Assembly: GCA_910587355.1 (NCBI GenBank)
Contig: CAJUKF010000022.1
Span: 32,231 to 44,817, forward strand
Source: an uncultured Muribaculaceae bacterium
Lineage (GTDB): Bacteria > Bacteroidota > Bacteroidia > Bacteroidales > Muribaculaceae
DNA length: 12,587 nucleotides
Direction: 5' to 3'
This document shows positions 1 to 5,683 of the stretch, piece by piece; the first letter of the stretch is position 1; each line of letters begins with the position of its first letter. The position numbers and the translations under genes were made by a program. The notes under the pieces are model-generated. The model saw only the letters and a list, made by a program, of their open reading frames with translations, had not been told where the DNA came from and searched no databases.

Positions 1-82
1 AGACGGGCCGTTGCAGTGCTTCGGCATGAAGACTCACTGCATACGATATGACAAGCGATAAAAGAAGCAGTATTTTTTTCAT
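1..82 (-). CDS. Secreted protein of unknown function, N-terminal fragment with signal peptide
   Basis: Only the first 27 codons are inside the window; the gene continues past the left edge. The visible protein starts MKKILLLLSLVISYAVSLHA, a basic start followed by a hydrophobic run and a plausible signal peptidase I site near residue 20 (LHA/EA), so the product should be exported. The ATG at 82 overlaps the stop codon of the upstream flippase-like gene in an ATGA arrangement (79-82), which supports this start and suggests translational coupling. It is the third gene of a minus-strand unit. The mature part is not visible, so no function can be given. Confidence 0.75.
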   Translation of the reverse strand, partial: MKKILLLLSLVISYAVSLHAEALQRPV

Positions 83-1125
83 TTCCCGGAAGTTTTACGC
101 CGTCCGAAGTATGATGGAAGCATCAGGCATCCGGCGGCAAGATAAATATAGTAACTGTAGAAACGCCATACGAGGGCCAGAACGGTTGCGATGCCTGCGT
201 CTCCTATTAAGTCTCCGTAATAATTGGCGAAGAGCCATTCGCTTATGCCGCTCCCGCCCGGTGTGGGACTGACCATGAGCACTACCCATACCACGAACTG
301 ACGGGCGAACACAAGCAATCCCGAGCTTGCCGGCACAAAGGCCCAGAAGAGAGAGTTGACCACGAAATAACGCGAGAACCACGACAATGTGGTCGACATG
401 AACACTTTCAGCCACCATCTCGCGCCGCGGCCTTTTACCCACGCGGAGGTCTCCGACATATTGGCCGCCACATTCTCGAGATTGGTGCGGAAGCGCCTCA
501 TGAAACGCACGCGTGCAATCGAGCACAGTAGTCTTTTGGTTGCATCCGGCCTCCCTATGATTGCCATATAGAGAATAGCCGCCCATATGCAGATGCCGGT
601 GTATACGAGCCAGAAAACTATTTTTATGCTGCCGAAGAAAAGTTGCTCGCCTGCGCTCTCGGCGGCAGGTATGCCGAATAAATCGCTCCACGGAATCAGC
701 AGAACTATTATCGGGCAGAATACGACAAAGAATAGTTCGTCGAGGAAAAGCGTGGTGAGCGTCAGCGATGTGGCACGTCCCACCTTAATTCCCTCTCGGT
801 TGAGGTAAAAAATCGCCAGTGCGCTTCCTCCTACCACCGACGGGGTTATGGCCGAGGTGAATGCGCACATTATGTCGGTGCGGAAAGCACGCTTCCAGCT
901 GAGGTCTCCTGCGGCAATAGTATGAAATCGCCAGGCCAGACCGAAGTCGCGTCCTGCCACGAAGATGGCTGCCAGTATGAGGCCTGCGATTGTACGTCCG
1001 TCAAAAACTATGCTGAGCAGAGTGTCTGTGTCGACATCCCGCCACACAAGCCATACGGCCACAGCCGCTCCTAATAGCACGGGCAGAAGCGTGCGCCATA
1101 GCGTTTTCGACAGTTCGTTGCTCAC
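79..1125 (-). CDS. YbhN/AglD-type flippase-like integral membrane protein (lysylphosphatidylglycerol synthase TM-domain family)
   Basis: The 348-residue protein is built almost entirely of hydrophobic segments (about residues 13-30, 44-58, 85-105, 120-145, 165-190, 245-300 and the C-terminus). Two signatures of the family (PF03706) are visible: TPSVVGGSALAIFYLNREG near residues 94-112, and PTPGGSGISE at 287-296. Members are stand-alone relatives of the membrane half of MprF and are thought to move or handle lipids or lipid-linked sugars in the inner membrane. There is no cytoplasmic aminoacyl-transferase domain, so it is not a full MprF. The start lies 4 bases after the stop of the ThiE-like gene, and the stop overlaps the next start, so it is the middle gene of a three-gene unit. 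The substrate is unknown. Confidence 0.85.
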   Translation of the reverse strand: MSNELSKTLWRTLLPVLLGAAVAVWLVWRDVDTDTLLSIVFDGRTIAGLILAAIFVAGRDFGLAWRFHTIAAGDLSWKRAFRTDIMCAFTSAITPSVVGGSALAIFYLNREGIKVGRATSLTLTTLFLDELFFVVFCPIIVLLIPWSDLFGIPAAESAGEQLFFGSIKIVFWLVYTGICIWAAILYMAIIGRPDATKRLLCSIARVRFMRRFRTNLENVAANMSETSAWVKGRGARWWLKVFMSTTLSWFSRYFVVNSLFWAFVPASSGLLVFARQFVVWVVLMVSPTPGGSGISEWLFANYYGDLIGDAGIATVLALVWRFYSYYIYLAAGCLMLPSYFGRRKTSGK

Positions 1126-1129
1126 GGGC

Positions 1130-1708
1130 TCAGAGCGTCGTTAAAATGCTTATCGTCTCGGAAATGGAAGCCACGGGGTCTTCCGTCTCGAAAAATTTAA
1201 GCCCGGCACACAGTCCAGAGAAGCCGTCGGCCTTTATGAGGGCTATGTTTTCGGGTGTGGGTACGAAATCGGGCATATAGGCCACTACGGGTATTTTTCC
1301 TTCTGCATTCCGCACCGCCATTATCAGTGCCGGGTCGGATTGGCGGAGCGCCACGTAGTCTATGTCGGCGCGTTCGAGCGACAGGGCCGCATCCGGCGTC
1401 CCGACAACGGCGCCGATAATGGCCTCGGCTCCGAGTTCTTCGCGTACTTTGACGGGCGATACTTCATTATTGGAGAGGAAAACACCGTGCAGGGCCAGTT
1501 CCCGGGCCGCTACCACATTGTTTTCCACCGATAGCATCACTCCGCTTTCGCGACAGAGCTCCACTATGTCGGCACACATTTCACGCATCGCGCCTGCATC
1601 CGTTTCGGGCAGACTGAGCACAAGCCATGTGGCTCCGGCTTCGACGGCCATCTGAGCCATTTCTCCTATCGAGTAACGCTCCGAGGGGCTTATTATAATC
1701 TGAAGCAT
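1130..1708 (-). CDS. Degenerate thiamine phosphate synthase-like (ThiE/TenI superfamily) barrel protein
   Basis: The 192-residue protein follows the ThiE fold pattern. A core strand is followed by an SVENN segment (60-64) where ThiE has its IINDD segment, then HGVFLSNNEVSP (74-85) where ThiE has GxHxGQED, then AIIGAVVGTPDAA (96-108), an IDYVAL strand (116-121), IPVVAYM (139-145) and TPENIALIKADGFSG (151-165). Length is close to the family norm of about 200-220. The key catalytic features are absent: no Q-x-R-x-K pyrimidine-binding motif, no GxSxH, no P-x-x-x-T-x-K phosphate loop, and no IGGI glycine pair. Active TMP synthesis therefore looks unlikely and a repurposed barrel is more probable. 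The next gene (flippase-like) starts 4 bases downstream, so it leads an operon from the promoter at 1738-1767. The fold assignment is sound; the function is unknown. Confidence 0.7.
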   Translation of the reverse strand: MLQIIISPSERYSIGEMAQMAVEAGATWLVLSLPETDAGAMREMCADIVELCRESGVMLSVENNVVAARELALHGVFLSNNEVSPVKVREELGAEAIIGAVVGTPDAALSLERADIDYVALRQSDPALIMAVRNAEGKIPVVAYMPDFVPTPENIALIKADGFSGLCAGLKFFETEDPVASISETISILTTL

Positions 1709-1737
1709 GGTTTTTGTTTTCTTTACTTAATTCTTTA

Positions 1738-1767
1738 CAAAATTACGCATAATATCTCTAAAAGCAA
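1738..1767 (-). promoter_or_regulatory. Bacteroidota-type promoter for the ThiE-like/flippase unit
   Basis: Read on the minus strand, TAATTTTG (1745 down to 1738) matches the Bacteroidota -7 consensus TAnnTTTG. A TTG at 1767-1765 sits 19 bases upstream, the right spacing for a -33 element. A start site near 1732 would leave a leader of about 24 bases before the ATG at 1708. Confidence 0.55.
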
Positions 1768-1775
1768 TAAATTTG
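1768..1775 (+). promoter_or_regulatory. -7 promoter element for the sirtuin gene
   Basis: TAAATTTG matches TAnnTTTG and lies 23 bases before the ATG at 1799. No good -33 TTTG is seen at the expected distance; the nearest is TTA at 1743-1745, with 22-base spacing. It would overlap the divergent promoter at 1738-1767. Confidence 0.45.
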
Positions 1776-1798
1776 CGCAGTCTCTAAAAGAAAAACAA

Positions 1799-2554
1799 AT
1801 GGAAATGCAAAACCGCAGGAAGATAGTGTTTTTTACCGGAGCCGGCATGAGCCGTGAGAGCGGTTTGCCCGTTTTCCGTGGCGATGGTGGCATTTGGGAA
1901 ACTCTCGATGTCGACAAGGTGGCTTCGGCCAGGTCGTGGTACAGCGGACGCCGTGCCGACTGTCGTGAACGGCGTCAGGCAATGCTCGATTTTTTCAATC
2001 CGCTTCGCCGGGCTATCATGGAGCATCAGCCCAATGCCGGTCACAGGGCAATCGCTGCCTTTGAAGACAACTATGATGTGACGGTAATAACACAGAACGG
2101 CGACGATTATCACACGCGGGCCGGCTCACATAATGTGATTTATCTTCATGGAGAGGCGCTGAAAAATACCTCGTCGGCAAATCCCTATACCCCTTTGCCG
2201 ATTGATATGTCGGAGCCGGATATACACATCGGCGACAAGGCTCCCGACGGCTCGCAAATCAGGCCGTATGTCATATATTTTGACGAGAATATTGATAAAC
2301 GCTTATGGCATAAAGCCGTGAGAGCCATTGCCGAGGCCGATTATTTTGTGGTGGTCGGCTCTTCCATGCTCGTATATCCGGCGGCTGCGCTCGTAGCTTC
2401 CGTACGCTCCGGATGCAGGCTCATAGTGATAGACCCGGGAGAAGTGAAACTCCCGGAAAACTGCCGTCATGAGTTCTTGCACATAGCCAGGCCGGCTACC
2501 GAAGGGCTTATTCAGCTGCGTTACGAATTGTTTTTGGACGAAAAGAAGCTGTAG
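1799..2554 (+). CDS. Sirtuin-family (Sir2/CobB-like) NAD-dependent protein deacylase, zinc-less and divergent
   Basis: The 251-residue length is typical of bacterial sirtuins. NAD-fold motifs are present: TGAGMSRESGLPVFRG (13-28), TQNGDDYHTRAGS (98-110), the catalytic-histidine motif LHGE with His117, and VVGSSMLVYPAA (185-196). The two CxxC pairs that bind structural zinc in classical sirtuins are absent: residues 118-155 contain no cysteine. As I recall, Bacteroidota homologues commonly lack them as well. Less usual are Gly101 where the nicotinamide-pocket motif TQN-I/V-D has Ile or Val, Tyr104 before His105, and FDE (161-163) where FGE is usual. Asn100 and Asp102 are kept, so catalysis may survive with altered acyl or NAD preference. 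ATG codons at 1799 and 1805 are both possible starts; 1799 was kept. The 3' end overlaps the end of aroC by 34 bases. Confidence 0.87.
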   Translation: MEMQNRRKIVFFTGAGMSRESGLPVFRGDGGIWETLDVDKVASARSWYSGRRADCRERRQAMLDFFNPLRRAIMEHQPNAGHRAIAAFEDNYDVTVITQNGDDYHTRAGSHNVIYLHGEALKNTSSANPYTPLPIDMSEPDIHIGDKAPDGSQIRPYVIYFDENIDKRLWHKAVRAIAEADYFVVVGSSMLVYPAAALVASVRSGCRLIVIDPGEVKLPENCRHEFLHIARPATEGLIQLRYELFLDEKKL

Positions 2555-3549
2555 CGGCTTTCGTGCACCAGCAACGCGTCGAGAATAGTCATGGCAGCCA
2601 TTGCCTCGACTACGGGTATGGCCCGGGGTATGACACAAGGGTCGTGTCGTCCTGATACTTCAAGTGTTGCCGCACGGCCTTCGTCGTCAATGGTCTCGAG
2701 CGGACGGGGTAATGTGGCTACGGGCTTGAATGCCACGCGGAAGACTATGTCCTCGCCGTTGCTTATCCCCCCCTGGATGCCTCCCGAGTGATTGGTGCGG
2801 GTGTGTATGCGTCCGTCTTCTCCGCTATGGAAAATATCGGCCTGCTGGGAGCCACGGCAGCCTGCGGCCTTGAAGCCGTCGCCGTACTCAAAGCCCTTTG
2901 CGGCATTGATGCTCATCATGGCTGAGGCCAGCATCGCCTGCAGTTTGCCGAAAATAGGTTCTCCGAGTCCGGGCTGGACTCCGGATATGATACATTCTAT
3001 CACGCCTCCCACGCTGTCACGCTCTGCTTTGGCCGTAAGTATCTCCTGGTCGAACATCTCCGGATTAGTGGTTGTGCCAATCTGTATCGCATATGCCCTG
3101 AGGGTAATGCCGCGTGTGGCAAGCGCCTGACGGGCAAGCGCTCCGCCTACGACACGTACGGCGGTTTCCCGTGCCGACGAACGTCCTCCTCCCCGATGGT
3201 CGCGTATACCGTATTTGGCCGTATATGTATAATCTGCATGGTTGGGGCGGAATGTGTGTCGAACATTCTCGTAGTCCTTGCTGCGCGAATCGCTGTTAGG
3301 TATGATGAACCCGATTGGTGTTCCTGTCGTGCGTCCTTCGAAGAAGCCCGAGAGAAACTGCACTTTATCGCTCTCCTTTCTGGCTGTGGTCAGGGAGGAC
3401 TGACCGGGCTTACGGCGGTCGAGCTGATGCTGTATTTCATCGAAATCAACAGTCATGCCTGCGGGCATCCCGTCGATAACGCCGCCGATTGCCGTGCCAT
3501 GGCTTTCGCCGAAGTCGGTGAGACGGAAGAGTGTGCCGAAGGTATTCAT
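2521..3549 (-). CDS. aroC: Chorismate synthase
   Basis: The enzyme converts 5-enolpyruvylshikimate 3-phosphate to chorismate with reduced FMN, the last step of the shikimate pathway. The 342-residue protein is full length. It opens with MNTFGTLFRLTDFGESHG, carrying the conserved His17, then has RRKPGQS (45-51), RPNHADYTY with His104 (101-109), DHRGGGRSSARETA (117-130) and a C-terminal RHDPCVIPRAIPVVEAMAAM segment. It is the last gene of the minus-strand operon, 40 bases after the ybaK-like gene. No hairpin terminator follows it, and its last 34 bases run antisense to the end of the sirtuin gene. The C-terminal tail (YSFFSSKNNS) is low in complexity and is shaped by this overlap. Confidence 0.97.
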   Translation of the reverse strand: MNTFGTLFRLTDFGESHGTAIGGVIDGMPAGMTVDFDEIQHQLDRRKPGQSSLTTARKESDKVQFLSGFFEGRTTGTPIGFIIPNSDSRSKDYENVRHTFRPNHADYTYTAKYGIRDHRGGGRSSARETAVRVVGGALARQALATRGITLRAYAIQIGTTTNPEMFDQEILTAKAERDSVGGVIECIISGVQPGLGEPIFGKLQAMLASAMMSINAAKGFEYGDGFKAAGCRGSQQADIFHSGEDGRIHTRTNHSGGIQGGISNGEDIVFRVAFKPVATLPRPLETIDDEGRAATLEVSGRHDPCVIPRAIPVVEAMAAMTILDALLVHESRYSFFSSKNNS

Positions 3550-3589
3550 ATCGGATATCGGTTGGTGTCGGGTTGACAGGAGTGATGGA

Positions 3590-4078
3590 TTACTGTACGA
3601 GGTCTGTGACTGTAGCGCCCGTGAAGTCTATGAGGTCGCGGGGCGCTATTTCGAGCTGCAGACCCCGCATGCCGGCGCTTACGTAGATTTTGTCGAAATC
3701 AAGGGCTGTGGTATGGAAAAACGTGGGGTAGGGCTTCTTCATGCCTACGGGCGAACACCCGCCGCGTATGTAGCCGGTCAGCGGAAGCAGTTCTTTCATT
3801 GCTATCATCTCGGCTTTCTTGTCTCCGGCTGCCGCGGCGGCTTTTTTGAGATTGACCTCGCAGTTGCCGGGCACGACGCATACGAAAAGACCCGTACGCT
3901 CCCCGCGGAGTACGAGTGTCTTGAAAACACGGTTTATATCCTGTCCCAGCGCCTCGGCGACATGCTGTGCGGCAAGGTCGTTTTCATCGTATTCGTATTC
4001 GCGGGTCGCAAAGGGTATGTGCGCCGTCTCGAGCAGGCGCACGGCATTAGTTTTTGTATGTTTGCTGCTCTTAGACAT
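3590..4078 (-). CDS. ybaK: YbaK/EbsC-type aminoacyl-tRNA deacylase (Cys-tRNA(Pro) editing)
   Basis: The 162-residue protein matches the free-standing trans-editing factor that hydrolyses Cys-tRNA(Pro) made in error by prolyl-tRNA synthetase. VFKTLV (51-56) carries the conserved lysine (Lys53, corresponding to Lys46 in the characterised enzymes), followed by VVPGNCEVNLKKAA (68-81) and GYIRGGCSPVGMKK (102-115), the family signature. The length is right for YbaK. The start codon lies 8 bases inside the end of trxB (4071-4078), so the two genes are probably translationally coupled. Cytoplasmic. The specificity within the family (Cys-tRNA(Pro) rather than Ala or other) is taken from the closest motif match and not shown directly. 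Confidence 0.92.
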   Translation of the reverse strand: MSKSSKHTKTNAVRLLETAHIPFATREYEYDENDLAAQHVAEALGQDINRVFKTLVLRGERTGLFVCVVPGNCEVNLKKAAAAAGDKKAEMIAMKELLPLTGYIRGGCSPVGMKKPYPTFFHTTALDFDKIYVSAGMRGLQLEIAPRDLIDFTGATVTDLVQ

Positions 4079-5012
4079 TCATCAGAAGGAAATGCTCGGC
4101 GTCAATGGCGGCACGGCAACCCATGCCGGCGGCTGAAATCGCCTGCTGATACATCGGGTCAGCCACGTCGCCGGCGGCGAATACACCGGGTATGTTGGTG
4201 TGGGTGGTCTTGTCTTTGGTCACAATGAACCCGGCTTCGTCAAGCTCTATGAATGGTTTGAATACATCCGTATTGGGCTTGTGTCCGATTGCAAGGAAGA
4301 AGCCGTCGATTTTGATGTCGAATTCTTCTGCCTCGGGCGTGCCGCGGTGGCGGATTAGATGTGCGCCTTCCAGATTGTCTTCGCCGAAGAGGCCCAGAGT
4401 CTGTGTGTTGAAGAGCACTTCGATTTTTTCGTTCTCCATTACGCGTTTCTGCATGTATTTGGAGGCACGGAGATAATCCTTGCGCACAATCATATATACT
4501 TTCGAAGCGAGAGACGAGAGGTAGAGGGCTTCTTCGCATGCGGTGTCGCCTCCGCCAACAACGGCTACGACGCGGTTGCGGTAGAAGAATCCGTCGCATG
4601 TGGCACAGGCCGAAACGCCTATGCCCAGATAGCGCTGTTCGTCGTCAAGCCCCAGATAGCGGGCCGAGGCGCCGGTGCAGATAATCACGGTTTCGGCGGT
4701 TACGGTATGGCTTCCTCCGTTGACTTTTACTTTGAATGGTCGGTTGCTGAAGTCAACTTCGGTCACTTCGCCTGAAATGGTTTCGAGGCCGAAGCGCAGG
4801 GCCTGTGTGCGAAGGTCGTCCATCATGGCAGGACCCATCACTCCTTCGGGATAGCCGGGAAAATTCTCTATTTCGGTAGTCTGCATCAGCTGACCGCCGG
4901 GCACGCCTTCAATCATCAGAGGCTTGAGGTTGGCACGTGATGTGTAGATGCCGGCGGTGTAGCCTGCCGGACCTGAGCCTATGATAAGGCATTTGGTGGA
5001 GTATTCGCTCAT
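4071..5012 (-). CDS. trxB: Thioredoxin-disulfide reductase
   Basis: The flavoenzyme passes electrons from NADPH to thioredoxin. The 313-residue protein has the expected order: FAD-binding IGSGPAGYTAGIY (11-23), the redox-active CATC (Cys136 and Cys139) followed by DGFFYRNR, the NADPH-binding VGGGDTACEEALYL (152-165), and the second FAD motif GVFAAGDV (276-283). Length is normal for the low-molecular-weight bacterial enzyme, and there is no fused thioredoxin domain. It starts 13 bases after the LolA-like gene and overlaps the ybaK-like gene by 8 bases. The order ftsK, LolA-like, trxB is, from memory, common in Bacteroidales. Confidence 0.97.
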   Translation of the reverse strand: MSEYSTKCLIIGSGPAGYTAGIYTSRANLKPLMIEGVPGGQLMQTTEIENFPGYPEGVMGPAMMDDLRTQALRFGLETISGEVTEVDFSNRPFKVKVNGGSHTVTAETVIICTGASARYLGLDDEQRYLGIGVSACATCDGFFYRNRVVAVVGGGDTACEEALYLSSLASKVYMIVRKDYLRASKYMQKRVMENEKIEVLFNTQTLGLFGEDNLEGAHLIRHRGTPEAEEFDIKIDGFFLAIGHKPNTDVFKPFIELDEAGFIVTKDKTTHTNIPGVFAAGDVADPMYQQAISAAGMGCRAAIDAEHFLLMNV

Positions 5013-5025
5013 AGTATAGTGGTAT

Positions 5026-5646
5026 TTATCTTAAGTCAATGATTTCAAAACCCGGATAGCGCGCTTTGTTGTATCGGAATATTGATGCCTGGCGTGCTTT
5101 TCCGGCTGCTATGCGGTCGACGGTGATTTCGATGCGGCGTCCGTCCTCAAAGTTTACGGTTATGGCTGCGGGCCATTTGTCGGCCGGTCTGACATATATG
5201 ATGAATGAACTTACGGTAGATGTCTTGTCGGCAGGCGTGAGCTGAACCGTATAGTTCCCCTTGCTGTCGGCGAGACGACGGGCGGTATAGTAGCCTTTGC
5301 CTGCCGTAAGTATGGCGAAAGGATTCGATGCCATGCGTTCGTCGGCATCCGGGGTCGTGACGTTCACTTCTTTCGACGAGTGTGACAGGGTCCACTGGGT
5401 CTTTCCGTCGTACCATACTTCGAGTTCGGGGGTCGACATCTGATATTTGTCGCCTGCGAGTATTACTGACCCCTGCAGGGGGCCTTTATCTGTATTTATG
5501 GTGAAGACTGCATCGACGGAGTGCGCCGTGGCGATATTGGAGCGTAATCCGGCCAGTATCGATTCTGCCGTTACAGTCTTGGTCTTGGCTGCCGAGGCAG
5601 CAAGACATAGGCATATGACTGTCAGGGCTGTGATAATTCGTTTCAT
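5026..5646 (-). CDS. LolA-like outer-membrane lipoprotein carrier / periplasmic protein
   Basis: From the ATG at 5646 the protein is about 206 residues and begins MKRIITALTVICLCLAASA, a clear signal peptide with a likely cut near the ASA/A junction, so it should be periplasmic. The rest shows the alternating strand pattern of LolA-like half-barrels: an N-terminal helix (AESILAGLRSNI), then VDAVFTINTDKGPLQGSVILAG, a YQMSTPELEVWYDGKTQWTL segment and a strand-rich C-terminus. LolA shuttles lipoproteins across the periplasm; Bacteroidota LolA-like proteins next to ftsK are annotated this way, but sequence similarity is weak. The frame is open further upstream to a TTG at 5691 that overlaps the ftsK stop, and an ATG at 5652 also exists. 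I chose 5646 because it puts the signal peptide at the N-terminus; 5652 would add only two residues (MF). Confidence 0.8.
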   Translation of the reverse strand: MKRIITALTVICLCLAASAAKTKTVTAESILAGLRSNIATAHSVDAVFTINTDKGPLQGSVILAGDKYQMSTPELEVWYDGKTQWTLSHSSKEVNVTTPDADERMASNPFAILTAGKGYYTARRLADSKGNYTVQLTPADKTSTVSSFIIYVRPADKWPAAITVNFEDGRRIEITVDRIAAGKARQASIFRYNKARYPGFEIIDLR

Positions 5647-5683
5647 GAACATAATGGAAAAACGTATCTGTGCGGGATTTGGT

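Noticed and set aside
95..691. 198-codon minus-strand frame inside the flippase-like gene
   Set aside because: It is Arg- and His-rich with no motif, out of frame with a recognised membrane protein on the same strand.
3455..4228. 257-codon plus-strand open frame over the starts of aroC, ybaK and the end of trxB
   Set aside because: It is antisense to three clearly recognised genes, has no family motif, and its composition is that of a reverse-complement shadow.
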